Shown: positions 46,963-55,600 of the stretch, one piece after another
Layout of the letters: the number at the start of each line of letters is the position of its first letter
Numbering within the stretch: position 1 is the first letter of the stretch
Source: Paraburkholderia fynbosensis
GTDB lineage: Bacteria; Pseudomonadota; Gammaproteobacteria; Burkholderiales; Burkholderiaceae
DNA length: 64,000 nt
NCBI RefSeq assembly: GCF_902859935.1
Contig: NZ_CADIKI010000001.1
Coordinates: forward strand, 434,001 to 498,000
Direction: 5' to 3'
The notes under the pieces: generated by a model
The model's database searches: none
Told to the model about the DNA's origin: nothing
What the model saw: the letters and a program-made list of their open reading frames with translations, nothing else
Position numbers and translations under genes: made by a program

Positions 46963-47297
46963 GTTTGCCCACTGGATCTGCGGGGGCATATCGGCTTGCC
47001 GTGATGGATGGTTTGCAGCGCAGCCACCAAGGATCATTGATGCCGGACGTGCAGCGAAAATAATCGGGGAACCACCGCCCCCTGTGCCAGTCTGACTTAA
47101 CGCCATTAGCACAGCGTGGCAGTAGTAATTCCGGTACGCCCGTATCCTTGCGATACGGGCCTTTTTTGCTGAACGACGGCCGCCGACGCTCGAAGCGCCC
47201 CTCATTCCTGAATGACGGAAGCAAAAAGCCACCGCCAGCCGCGTGATGCGACCGGGTGATCGTATCGTTGACCGCCCCAACCCAAGCGAATTTGCGT
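46963..47297. other. Intergenic region
   Basis: About 335 bp between converging genes, holding the terminator at 47138-47167 and nothing else that I can support. Confidence 0.45.
47138..47167 (+). terminator. Terminator of the small secreted-protein gene
   Basis: Perfect 9-bp stem (47138-47146 with 47152-47160), five-base loop, then CTTTTTT on the plus strand. Confidence 0.8.
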
Positions 47298-47609
47298 TCA
47301 GAGAGCGGCGGTGGACCGCGCTTCGGCTGTTAAGACGGCGTATTCGTTCAATCGCTGCGCGCTCCAGCTCAGCAGACGCTCGTCATGCGCGAGCCGCGCG
47401 AACTCGGCTCTGCCGCGTTCCGTGAGCACGGCGATGTCGACAGGTGCATGAAAGCCTGGGGCCGGTGCGACGGTGCGCTGCCGAACCGTGTCCATCAGGC
47501 CCAGTGCGCGAAGATATTGAAACACGCCCGGCCGTCTGGCCCAGGGAACCTGACGATATTGCGCTCGCCGCAGCGCTTCAAGTACCGCTTCGTTGGAATA
47601 CGTGGTCAT
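47298..47609 (-). CDS. Hypothetical protein, possible winged-helix fold
   Basis: A 103-residue protein without signal peptide or membrane helix. The N-terminal part has helices (SNEAVLEALRRAQYRQVPWARRPGVFQYLRALGL) and the centre contains IAVLTERGRAEFARLAHDE, in which LTERGRAEFARL resembles the wing-to-helix pattern of MarR/PadR-like winged helices. This is a weak resemblance and I do not assign a family. A GAAGTGAG precedes the ATG. It is divergent from the YdcF-family gene. Confidence 0.65.
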   Translation of the reverse strand: MTTYSNEAVLEALRRAQYRQVPWARRPGVFQYLRALGLMDTVRQRTVAPAPGFHAPVDIAVLTERGRAEFARLAHDERLLSWSAQRLNEYAVLTAEARSTAAL

Positions 47610-47682
47610 CTCACTTCTTTCTTAAAGTGCAGCTATGACACATCTAGGCCCGACACGTCACCGCGCCACCAGTGACGCGCGT

Positions 47683-47743
47683 AGCACCCGCCCTTGGCTG
47701 GAAGCCGTCCGCCTTGCGGGCAGTGGCGAATCCGCCAGGTGCT
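47683..47743 (+). other. Compact multi-stem element upstream of the YdcF gene
   Basis: A 61-base stretch folds with four perfect helices: closing stem AGCACC/GGTGCT (47683-47688 with 47738-47743), GCCC/GGGC, the hairpin GGCT-GGA-AGCC, and the hairpin TGGCG-AATC-CGCCA. An alternative hairpin CCAGG-TGCTG-CCTGG (47735-47749) would break the closing stem. It ends 62 bases before the YdcF start. It may be a structured leader RNA or a dispersed DNA repeat; the fold also forms on the other strand. Confidence 0.4.
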
Positions 47744-47804
47744 GCCTGGTCTCGTTTTCGGAACCCCCGTCTGAACGGCGTTGCGTTCTGTCTACGAACC
47801 GACG

Positions 47805-48593
47805 ATGCAACCGCTGCGGCGCGATAGCAAGCTCGTAGATTTGTCCCGAAAGACATACGTTACCCCATTTAAATTGATTCTATTCACTTTATTAGCGCTT
47901 TTTTTTGCAGCAATCGTGCTATGGAAGCGCGCCCGACGTCCTCTTGCGTTGTGCCTCGCCTTCCTCTTCTGGCTGCTCGCCGCGGGCTGGCTCACCGAGC
48001 CCTTGCTCGCGCTCGTTCAGCGCCCTCCGCAGAACACGACCGCCGCCAACTTCGCGCCACGCACGGCGATCATCCTGCTCGGCGGCGGCACGGTTTACAA
48101 CGCCGATGACGTACTCGTACCGCCGCGCGATGTGCTTCGCCGCATCGCGGTCAGCGCGGAAAACTATGCGGCGTGCAAACGGACGGCGCTCATCTGCCAG
48201 GTAATCGTGAGCGGCGGCAATCCGCAGCAGCATGACGCGACCGAAGCCGATACCTATCTACCCTACCTGTTGCGCGAGCAGGTACCGCGCGCGGACATCG
48301 TGCTCGAAAACAGCAGCCTCACCACGTATGAAAACGCGCGCAACGTCTCGGCCATACTCGGGCAATCGCGTTATGACGCGGTGATACTCGTCACCTCTGC
48401 GTATCAGATGCCGCGTGCCCTGCTCGACTTCCATCGCTTCGGGCTCACGCCGCAACCCCTGATCTCCAGCGCAAGGCACGCCCATCTGGGTGTACTGCCT
48501 CGCTATGACAACCTCGTGAGTGCCGAGATCGCGTTGCATGAATTGATCGGGATAGCGCAATTTCATGTCTATCGCGCTATTGGCTGGTTCTGA
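47805..48593 (+). CDS. YdcF/ElyC/SanA-family (DUF218) membrane protein
   Basis: A 262-residue protein. Two hydrophobic segments lie in about residues 20-70 (FKLILFTLLALFFAAIVLW and LALCLAFLFWLLAAGWL), followed by a DUF218 domain: AIILLGGGTVYN, VIVSGGNPQQHDATEADTYLPYL, LENSSLTTYENARN and ILVTSAYQMPRAL. The domain family includes ElyC and SanA, which influence envelope integrity in enterobacteria; the biochemical activity is not settled. ATG 47805 was chosen; a TTG at 47781 also opens the frame and no strong ribosome site distinguishes them. Confidence 0.87.
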   Translation: MQPLRRDSKLVDLSRKTYVTPFKLILFTLLALFFAAIVLWKRARRPLALCLAFLFWLLAAGWLTEPLLALVQRPPQNTTAANFAPRTAIILLGGGTVYNADDVLVPPRDVLRRIAVSAENYAACKRTALICQVIVSGGNPQQHDATEADTYLPYLLREQVPRADIVLENSSLTTYENARNVSAILGQSRYDAVILVTSAYQMPRALLDFHRFGLTPQPLISSARHAHLGVLPRYDNLVSAEIALHELIGIAQFHVYRAIGWF

Positions 48594-48876
48594 ACGCGCG
48601 AATGCGTTTGATGCAGCGCTCAGTTGGTTCGGGCGTTTATGCGTTTTAGTTAGCGATGCGAATTCTTTCAGATTCAGCTGAAGCACGGCTCTCTGATTTT
48701 CGCGTAACGTTCGAGTGGCCTGTCGTCTGCCAACCGCGCGCCGCCAATGACAAGGTGTAACAAATAGTTAGCCCCGTTACAGGCGGGCGGCTGGAGCGAA
48801 GATTGCTGGCTAGAATGCATTGTCTCTCCAACCGGACAGGCAACACGTGGGTCCACATCCATCTGCGGAGGTAACG

Positions 48877-49113
48877 ATGAAAAAAATGTCCCTGGCGATC
48901 CTGGTTTCCCTCGGTGCGGTAACGGGCGCAGCGTATGCGCAAGACAACGGCATCATGACGAGCACCGATCCCGCCAAGGCCGCCGATATCGAGCAGCGCG
49001 CGCAAGATTTGCAAAACCGTCAGCAGGCGATGCAAAGCGCGCCGGCGATGCCCGAAAAGCATCACAAGATGTCGCCGCATCATCACAAGAAGGCCGACGC
49101 TTCCAGTTCGTAA
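48877..49113 (+). CDS. Small His-rich secreted protein
   Basis: A 78-residue exported protein. The signal peptide is residues 1-21 (MSLAILVSLGAVTGAAYA). The mature part is helical and Gln/Ala-rich (KAADIEQRAQDLQNRQQAM), and the C-terminus is histidine-rich (EKHHKMSPHHHKKADASSS), which could bind metal ions. GGAGG lies 6 bases before the ATG; a longer upstream reading lacks the signal. Monocistronic with its own terminator. Function unknown. Confidence 0.8.
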   Translation: MKKMSLAILVSLGAVTGAAYAQDNGIMTSTDPAKAADIEQRAQDLQNRQQAMQSAPAMPEKHHKMSPHHHKKADASSS

Positions 49114-49155
49114 GCGCAGTTGCACCGCGCACCCCGCGGCGGCTCCGCGAAGGGG

Positions 49156-49192
49156 AAAAGCCGAAGCCGGCACCGCCGGTTTCGGCTTTTTT
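49156..49192 (+). terminator. Strong rho-independent terminator
   Basis: A 16-bp stem (49156-49171 with 49175-49190, one G-U) with a three-base loop, ending in six Ts. It follows the His-rich protein gene by 42 bp. Confidence 0.85.
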
Positions 49193-49401
49193 GCTGTCTA
49201 ATGGACTGGCAAAGGACTCGCGGGCATGGCCGGCGACATGCTGAAAGGGTCTCGCGGCCCATCGCACGCTCGCGCGAGCACGCCGCGCCGCCGACCCGCG
49301 CCGAGCCGTCGGCGCCCGGCTTTCGGTATGCTAAAGTCGCGCACCGACCGGCACCCAGCCGGAATCCCCTAACCCGTGCGCACCCTGGTGCGGAGGACAG
49401 C

Positions 49402-49659
49402 ATGAGCAACATCCAGCTAGATATCGAATGGACCGAAGCAGCATCTCGCAAAATTGAAAAACTGATGCCGCGCGGCGGTCAGGAAGCGTTTCTCGCGCTG
49501 CCGCCCGTCGAATGCCTGCCGATGGAAGGCGACGTGCTGTTTCTCGGGCCGGACGGCAAGCAGCAACCGTTCATCGTGGCGGAACGCCAGTATCACCACG
49601 ACGGCGACGCCGACTGGACCATCATCCTGATCCTCGACGTCCCGCAAGCCACCCACTAA
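49402..49659 (+). CDS. Hypothetical protein (85 residues)
   Basis: A small soluble protein of 85 residues without signal peptide. Conserved-looking features are SRKIEKLMPRGGQEAFLALPPVECLPMEGDVLFLG and the C-terminal beta-strand WTIILILDVPQ. The composition and strong CGGAGG 8 bases before the ATG show it is a real gene, but I do not recognise a family. The open frame extends upstream to 49120 without a ribosome site. It converges on the monooxygenase-like gene. Confidence 0.75.
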   Translation: MSNIQLDIEWTEAASRKIEKLMPRGGQEAFLALPPVECLPMEGDVLFLGPDGKQQPFIVAERQYHHDGDADWTIILILDVPQATH

Positions 49660-49761
49660 AAGACAAACGGCGAGCGCCGCGTGGGCCGGGTCCGGCCTCA
49701 TGGCTCACTCGCCGCCATCGCATTGCTTCGCCCGAGCATCCGGGCAATGCCTGCGCAACGC

Positions 49762-50052
49762 TTACGCGATCTTCGACACGACGCGAATTTCCGCGTGCTC
49801 GACCCAATCCGCCACCGCCTTTCTGTACGCGTCGATGTGCGCGGATTTCGCATGCGCCGCGAGCGCCTCCTGGCTTTCCCAACGCTCGACGAACACAAAC
49901 CGCCGCGGCTCCTGCACGTCGCGATGCAAATCGTACTGAAGCACGCCCGCTTCCTTGCGTGTCGGCCCGACAATACCTTCGAGCGCCTGACGCAGTTGTT
50001 CTTCATAGCCCGGCTTCGCCACCGAGATTGCGACCACCGCGATTTCCGACAT
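49762..50052 (-). CDS. ABM-domain protein (putative quinol monooxygenase)
   Basis: A 96-residue ferredoxin-like alpha/beta-barrel protein of the antibiotic-biosynthesis-monooxygenase (ABM/YgiN) family. It begins EIAVVAISVAKPGYEEQLRQAL, continues TRKEAGVLQYDLHRDVQEPRRFVFVERWESQEALAAHAKSAH, the classical ABM pattern with the RFVFVERW strand and the AH motif, and ends EIRVVSKIA. Members are small oxygenases that need no cofactor, or act on quinols. GGGAGT precedes the ATG. Monocistronic; substrate unknown. Confidence 0.88.
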   Translation of the reverse strand: MSEIAVVAISVAKPGYEEQLRQALEGIVGPTRKEAGVLQYDLHRDVQEPRRFVFVERWESQEALAAHAKSAHIDAYRKAVADWVEHAEIRVVSKIA

Positions 50053-50589
50053 GCCTGCACTCCCTTTTCACGAAAAGCAGCAGCATACCCGCCGTGCGCC
50101 AAACCTGCTGGCGAGGACGACGCGACGCTGACGCGCCTGACGACGCCCCGTGGGGAGCCGATAAAAAAGCGCAATGGCGCGCAAAAACGTCTGAGCACCG
50201 CCCCAGCCTGGAGTTTGGCGGGCGGCCACTTGCCGCCCTGCTACGCTCGCTCCATGCAGGCTGTTCATTGCGATTGAGAATCGGTCTCGCGTGAGGCAAG
50301 CTCGTGCAAAACGCTCGCGCGCGATGCCTGCAACGCCATGCCGGACCGCGCTCGACGACCAGTCCGCGTAGCAATTTCCCGAGTCCAGCGTCTGTGATTA
50401 CCCGCACATTCATGCGAATTGCAAACTGCTAGACTCGATTTGACTAATTTCGCCGGAGTCCAGCATGGCTGGCATCGCTCTACGCGTTCCCGAGCTCGAC
50501 CGGTCTCGCCCTGCTTACGCCGGGGCTGTGCCTCCGTTGCGCGCCGCATGGATGTGCGCGCTCCGTCACCCGCTTGCCGCGACGTCTCC
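50053..50589. other. Intergenic region upstream of the EAL gene
   Basis: About 540 bp without a supported gene. The EAL frame stays open back to 50419, but the added residues are Arg/Ser/Cys-rich and not protein-like. I found no convincing promoter or hairpin here. Confidence 0.45.
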
Positions 50590-51909
50590 ATGCCCAATCC
50601 CTCGCCCGCCTTTATGCCAACTGTCAGCGAAGTGACCCTGAGCGGCCTGCTCCCGCACTTGGTGCGCGGCGAGTCCGGATGGACCGCGACGTGGCGCGCG
50701 TTGACTTTGCACAGCGTGTTCCAGCCGGTGGTGTCGGTCACGCATCAATGCGTGGTCGGCTACGAGGGGTTGCTGCGCGCCTTCGATCCGGTCGGCCTGC
50801 CCGTCTCGCCCGAAGTGCTCTTTTCCGGCACCCGCTCGGCCGCCGACGCGCGCGAGCTCGATCGCATCGCGCGTTGTTTGCATGTCGCGAACTTCATGGA
50901 GCAAGGCATCACCACCGGCTGGCTGTTTCTGAACACGCGCCCCCAGGTGTTCGAGACCGGCTGGCCGCAGCGCGCCTTCATCGACGAGTTGTCCGCGCAT
51001 TTCGGGCTGCCGCAGGAGCGCATCGTGATCGAAGTGCTCGAGCAACCCGCCGACGACGAATCCGCCGTCGCGAGCATGCTCGCCGCCTCGCAACCGCGCG
51101 ACTTCCTGATTGCGATCGACGACTTCGGCACCGGGTTTTCGAACTTCGACCGCGTGTGGCGCTTTCGCCCCGACATCGTCAAGCTCGACCGTTCGCTGGT
51201 GGCGCGGGCAGGCAAAGGCGAAGGCGACGATTCGATGATCAGCCATCTGATCGCGATGCTTCACCAGTCCGGCACACTGGTGCTGGCCGAAGGCGTGGAG
51301 ACCGACGAGGAACTGATGATCCTGATGCAGGCCGACGTCGATTTCGTACAGGGTTTCTGGCTCGGCCAGCCGAAAGGTTCGGTGCAGGCGGCCTGCGCGA
51401 AGGTGCCGGCGCTGGTCGAGTCGATCTGGAGCAAGTTCGCCGCTTACGAACGCGAGCACGCCGGCCATCCGCGGCTCGGCTTCGAAGGATTCGCGCAAGC
51501 GGTGCTGGCCGCCGCCGAAGAGTTCAAGGCAAGCGGTGATCTGCGTCTGGCGGCGCAAAAAGTGTGGCATCTGCGCGAGGCGCGCCGGGTGTTCATCACC
51601 GACGGACAAGGCGAGCAGACGCAGTCGTCGGTCACGGCCACCTCGGTGCCGCCGCCTCCGTTGCGGCTCGCTCCGCTCTACTCCGAGACGCGTAGCAACT
51701 GGTCGCGGCGCGCCTATTTCAAACACGCGCTCGCAGCACCGGGACGCGTCGCGATGATGGGGCCGCACTATTCGCTGGCTGATGGTCAGGACTGCTACAC
51801 CGCGGCGATTGCGTTCGAACGCGACGGCATGCGTGTGCTGTGCGTCGACTTCGTGCCGAGCGCGTTGAATGCGGATGCGCATTCAACGGGGCGTGGGGGC
51901 AAGCGGTAG
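50590..51909 (+). CDS. EAL-domain cyclic-di-GMP phosphodiesterase
   Basis: A 439-residue protein expected to hydrolyse c-di-GMP. The EAL domain is at about 40-275 and keeps all the metal and catalytic residues: EGLLR (59-63), Asn115, Glu148, IDDFGTG with Asp177 and Asp178, Lys198, Glu234 and Gln254. A C-terminal ~160-residue region follows that contains PLYSETRSNWSRRAYFKHALAAPGRVAMMGPHYSLADGQDCYTAAIAF and resembles the sensory Cache/PAS-like ends of signalling proteins, but I cannot assign a ligand. ATG 50590 begins the first plausible protein sequence. No GGDEF domain. It is alone, so its targets are unknown. Confidence 0.9.
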   Translation: MPNPSPAFMPTVSEVTLSGLLPHLVRGESGWTATWRALTLHSVFQPVVSVTHQCVVGYEGLLRAFDPVGLPVSPEVLFSGTRSAADARELDRIARCLHVANFMEQGITTGWLFLNTRPQVFETGWPQRAFIDELSAHFGLPQERIVIEVLEQPADDESAVASMLAASQPRDFLIAIDDFGTGFSNFDRVWRFRPDIVKLDRSLVARAGKGEGDDSMISHLIAMLHQSGTLVLAEGVETDEELMILMQADVDFVQGFWLGQPKGSVQAACAKVPALVESIWSKFAAYEREHAGHPRLGFEGFAQAVLAAAEEFKASGDLRLAAQKVWHLREARRVFITDGQGEQTQSSVTATSVPPPPLRLAPLYSETRSNWSRRAYFKHALAAPGRVAMMGPHYSLADGQDCYTAAIAFERDGMRVLCVDFVPSALNADAHSTGRGGKR

Positions 51910-51927
51910 TTGCCAGCGTGCCGCTCG

Positions 51928-52332
51928 CTAGTCATCGACCCGGCCGCGGCCGGCTTTGATCTCGCCGCGTTTTGCCTTGCTGTCGAGACGGCGCCGGTTC
52001 GACGCGCGCGTCGGCCGGGTGGCGACACGCGACTTGCGCGTCACGCTGACGCTTTCGATCAGTTCGTCGAGCCGCGCCAGCGCCGCCGCGCGGTTCATCT
52101 CCTGAGTCCGATGCTCCTGCGCCTTGATAATCACCACGCCGTCACGCGTGAGCCGATGATCGGACAGTGCGAGCAGGCGCATCTTCAATACCTCCGGCAG
52201 CGACGACGCCTGCACGTCGAAACGCAGATGAATCGCGCTCGACACCTTGTTGACGTTCTGGCCGCCCGCTCCCTGCGCACGCACTGCGGTCAATTCGATT
52301 TCGTTCGGCGGGATCGGATAGCGGGATGTCAT
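51928..52332 (-). CDS. arfB: Ribosome rescue factor ArfB (peptidyl-tRNA hydrolase domain)
   Basis: A 134-residue release-factor-like protein that rescues stalled ribosomes by hydrolysing peptidyl-tRNA. The catalytic GGQ is in RAQGAGGQNVNKVSSAIHLRFD at about 19-40. The C-terminal basic tail (RKSRVATRPTRASNRRRLDSKAKRGEIKAGR) matches the ArfB tail that enters the empty mRNA channel. It belongs to the small class without a stop-codon recognition domain. Single gene, converging on the EAL gene (stops 19 bp apart). Confidence 0.95.
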   Translation of the reverse strand: MTSRYPIPPNEIELTAVRAQGAGGQNVNKVSSAIHLRFDVQASSLPEVLKMRLLALSDHRLTRDGVVIIKAQEHRTQEMNRAAALARLDELIESVSVTRKSRVATRPTRASNRRRLDSKAKRGEIKAGRGRVDD

Positions 52333-52506
52333 GAGAATGGTTCGAGGTGGGAAGCGTCAGTGTACACAGCGTAGGTGGGACCGCGCACAGGCGCTCGAAA
52401 GCCATGCGCTCCCGCCTGTCGGGCGCATCGGCCCATGGGAAAAACGATTTGCACCGCCTTCGCGTGTTCATCGATACTGCGTTCTCCATTTACAGCGCAA
52501 ATTCAC

Positions 52507-53148
52507 ATGAAGCTCCGACCTGGTTTCGTGGTCGAACTGGCCGTCAATTTTCTGCTGCCGTGGCTCGCCTACCGGTTTTCGCTGCCGCATTTCGGCGAGA
52601 CCGGCGCATTGATCGCCTCCGCCCTGCCGCCGATCGTCTGGAGCCTGGTCGAGCTGGCGCGCTTCCGACGCGTCGACGCGCTTAGCCTGATGGTCCTGGC
52701 CGGCATCGTGCTGTCGATCGCGGCGATGGCGTTCGGCGGGAGTCCCCGTGTGCTGCTGTTGCGCGAGTCGCTGGTGTCGGGCGCTGTCGGCGTAGTGTTC
52801 CTGCTGTCACTGCCGTTGCGCCGTCCGCTGATCTTCTATCTCGCACGCGCCACCGTCGCCCGCGAAATGGAGGGTGGCGCCGCACACTTCGAAGTGCTAT
52901 GGCGTGAGCGGCCAGGCCTCGCCTCGTCGATGCGGCTGATGACGCTCGTCTGGGGCGCCGGCCTCACGTGCGAAACCGCCCTGCGTGCGTGGGTGGCGCT
53001 CACGTGGCCGATCGGGCGCTTTCTTGTCGTGTCGCCGTTCATCGGCTACGGCATCTACGGCGGCCTCGCGCTGTGGACGTTGTGGTATCGCAAGACGATG
53101 CGCAGTGGCGTCGATGAAAGTGTGCAGCCGGATGGGATGGGGGGATGA
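52507..53148 (+). CDS. Conserved inner-membrane protein (VC0807-like)
   Basis: A 213-residue protein with about five to six hydrophobic segments (FVVELAVNFLLPWLAYRF, LSLMVLAGIVLSIAAMAF, LVSGAVGVVFLLSLPL, and two near the C-terminus). A conserved block is RRPLIFYLARATVAREMEGG followed by FEVLWRERPGLASSMRLMTLVWGAGL. This pattern matches a family annotated as VC0807 with no known activity. ATG 52507 was chosen as the start of the membrane-protein sequence; the upstream open frame is not protein-like. No operon partner. Confidence 0.75.
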   Translation: MKLRPGFVVELAVNFLLPWLAYRFSLPHFGETGALIASALPPIVWSLVELARFRRVDALSLMVLAGIVLSIAAMAFGGSPRVLLLRESLVSGAVGVVFLLSLPLRRPLIFYLARATVAREMEGGAAHFEVLWRERPGLASSMRLMTLVWGAGLTCETALRAWVALTWPIGRFLVVSPFIGYGIYGGLALWTLWYRKTMRSGVDESVQPDGMGG

Positions 53149-53404
53149 GTCGGCCTCTGGCAGTTTGAAACGGTTTGAGGCGTGGGGCTTGAATGCCCTG
53201 GACTCGCGCGTTCATTCGCACACACACACTCTCTCTCACGCTGGCCGAGCACGTTGCCCCCTCGCCGCGTGACCTGGAGCGATCGGGCGCCCATCGACAT
53301 GGTCCGCACCGGCAGCTCCGAAGCATGCTATGGCCGTGCAACGCCGCCCGAACTCCGGCGCTGTCCAAACCACGCGTGAACGACGCGCCGCAACTCCCCC
53401 CACC
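53149..53404. other. Intergenic region before recD end
   Basis: 256 bp between the membrane-protein gene and the converging recD stop. Nothing I can support; no clear terminator. Confidence 0.4.
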
Positions 53405-55600
53405 TCACTTACCCTTGGACGCCTCCGCAATCCGCGTCGCCAACCCCGAATCACGCTGCGTCGGCGTAGCGATCGCCTGCGCCAGCACCGCGCGCGCGCC
53501 GACCACCTCAACACGCTCCCTCGCGCGCGTAATCGCCGTGTACACGAGTTCACGCGACAACACCCGGCTGAACACCGACGGCAACATCAGCACCGCGTGC
53601 TCGAACTCCGAGCCTTGCGACTTGTGAACCGTCAGTGCGAAAGCGGTATCGTGCGGCGGCAGCGCGGCGGGCGACACCGCGCGCAGGCCGCCATCGCCGG
53701 TGCGGAAATACACGCGCAGCGCACCACCCGCGCCAGGTAACGCAATGCCGATGTCGCCGTTGAACAGACCCAGCGCGTAGTCGTTGCGCGTGACCATCAC
53801 CGGACGCCCCGCGAACCACTGCGCGCCCACCCCCAGCGTCACACCCGCGGCGCGCCGCACCTGGGCGGCCATTACGGCATTCACCTGATCGACGCCACGC
53901 GGGCCCGAGCGGGTCGCGCACAGAATGCGGAAGCGATTCAATGCGTCGAACAGCGGCAACGGGTCCGGCGTACCGGCGGCGAGCGCTGAAGCGAGCGCGT
54001 CGGCATAAGGGGCGAAGCCTGCGGCAAGCCGTGCGATGGTGCGCTCGGCCAGCGTCGGCTGCGTGTCTTCGTGCAACGCCGCCGGGCAGGTTTGGGCAGG
54101 ATCGATCAGTAGAACGTCGAGCGCCGCGTTCGCTGAGCCGCTGCGAATCGCAAGCGACAGGCGGCCGATCGGCGATTCGAGGCCGAACCGGTAATTACGC
54201 TCGAGCCATACGACGCAATCTGCCAACGGGTTGCGAGCGATGGATGCCGATGCCGTCGAAAAAGACCGCGACGAAGACGCTGGCAACGCGCGCTGATCTT
54301 CGACCGGAGCGTCCCTCGCACTGTCGAACAGATCGCCCGCCGGCTGCTGGTCGTACGCATCCGGCTCCGCGGCGTGCACGAACAGGTCATCAGGCGGCGC
54401 ATCGAAATCGTCCGGCGTAGTGAACGAGACGAAAGAATCGTCGGGCGCCGTATCGAGATCGCGTGGCACTTCCGGCAACGCCCTTTCGAGCCGCGCCGCC
54501 TCGATGCCGAGCGCCGCCGCGATCCGCTGCAGCCCGCTCGCCGTGAAGGCCGGCCGCGCGCTCAGTTCGGCGAACACCGCGCCGGCCTCGACGGCGGCAA
54601 GCTGGTCCTTGTCACCGAGCATCACGAGACGCGTTTGCGGCGCAATCGCGTCGAGCAGATGCGCGGCCATCGCGACGTCGATCATCGACGCCTCATCGAT
54701 CACGACGACGTCGTACGGCAGCGGATTGTCGCGATGATGCCGGAAGCGTCCCCCCGGCCCGGAGCCGAGCAAACGATGCAAGGTGTACGACGTCTGCGGC
54801 AAACGCGCGGCGAGTTCGGGCGGCAAATCGCTGGCGCGGGCGAGCAAGGCTTCCTGCATCCGCTGCGCCGCTTTACCGGTGGGCGCGGCGAGCGCGATCC
54901 GCAAATCGGCGCGGGCATCGAGCAGGCACGCCAGCACGCCGACGACCGTCGTGGTCTTGCCGGTGCCCGGTCCACCGCTGACGATCGTGAGCCGCCCCGA
55001 CAGCGCCATGACCGCCGCGACACGTTGCCAGTCGACCTCATCGTCTTTCGGCGGACCGAAGTAGCGCAGCAGACGCGCGTGCAGAGTCCGGGCGTCTGCT
55101 GCGGCATCAGGGCCGGCACCGGCATCGAGACCGGTTCCCGCCACCATCGCGTCACGCGCACGCCCCTCGCCCCCGCCCGCATGCGCCACCAGCGAACGCG
55201 CAAGACGCCGCTCATAGTCGTAGTACCGCGCCAGATACAAGCGCCCTTGCCCGTCGATCACCAGCGGCCGCAACGCCGCGGCGCTTTGCGAACCGTCGCT
55301 CACCATGCCGCTCTCAAACAACGCCGCGCGCACTTGGGCGCGCGACGCCTCGAAGCGCCGCGCCAGCGCCGCAAGCGGCACGCATACATGGCCTTCTGCC
55401 GTCGCACGGCTCGCGGCGAACGCGCCCCGAGCCGCCCACTTCACTGCATCGGCCGACGCACCGCCGCGCCGCGCCAGCGTACCGATGCGGCGCGCGAAAC
55501 CCTCGGCGAGCGCAAGGCTGAAATCGGCCGGCGCGGGCAAATTCACACCGATGTCGTCGAGCTCCAGCGGTGTCGACGCGCGCTGTTCGAACGTGCTCAT
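53405..55600 (-). CDS. recD: Exodeoxyribonuclease V alpha subunit RecD
   Basis: 5'-3' helicase subunit of RecBCD, 731 residues. The Walker A is VSGGPGTGKTTTVVG (about 175-190 from the start), and motif II is VVIDEASMIDVAMAAHLL, followed by GDKDQLAAVEAGAVFAEL. The C-terminal UvrD-like half has FALTVHKSQGSEFEHAVLML and LVYTAITRARERVEVVG. A non-conserved acidic insert lies around 410-480 (DTAPDDSFVSFTTPDDF). ATG 55600 overlaps the recB stop as ATGA and has GGAGG 7 bases upstream; the longer open frame upstream is a shadow of recB. Confidence 0.96.
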   Translation of the reverse strand: MSTFEQRASTPLELDDIGVNLPAPADFSLALAEGFARRIGTLARRGGASADAVKWAARGAFAASRATAEGHVCVPLAALARRFEASRAQVRAALFESGMVSDGSQSAAALRPLVIDGQGRLYLARYYDYERRLARSLVAHAGGGEGRARDAMVAGTGLDAGAGPDAAADARTLHARLLRYFGPPKDDEVDWQRVAAVMALSGRLTIVSGGPGTGKTTTVVGVLACLLDARADLRIALAAPTGKAAQRMQEALLARASDLPPELAARLPQTSYTLHRLLGSGPGGRFRHHRDNPLPYDVVVIDEASMIDVAMAAHLLDAIAPQTRLVMLGDKDQLAAVEAGAVFAELSARPAFTASGLQRIAAALGIEAARLERALPEVPRDLDTAPDDSFVSFTTPDDFDAPPDDLFVHAAEPDAYDQQPAGDLFDSARDAPVEDQRALPASSSRSFSTASASIARNPLADCVVWLERNYRFGLESPIGRLSLAIRSGSANAALDVLLIDPAQTCPAALHEDTQPTLAERTIARLAAGFAPYADALASALAAGTPDPLPLFDALNRFRILCATRSGPRGVDQVNAVMAAQVRRAAGVTLGVGAQWFAGRPVMVTRNDYALGLFNGDIGIALPGAGGALRVYFRTGDGGLRAVSPAALPPHDTAFALTVHKSQGSEFEHAVLMLPSVFSRVLSRELVYTAITRARERVEVVGARAVLAQAIATPTQRDSGLATRIAEASKGK

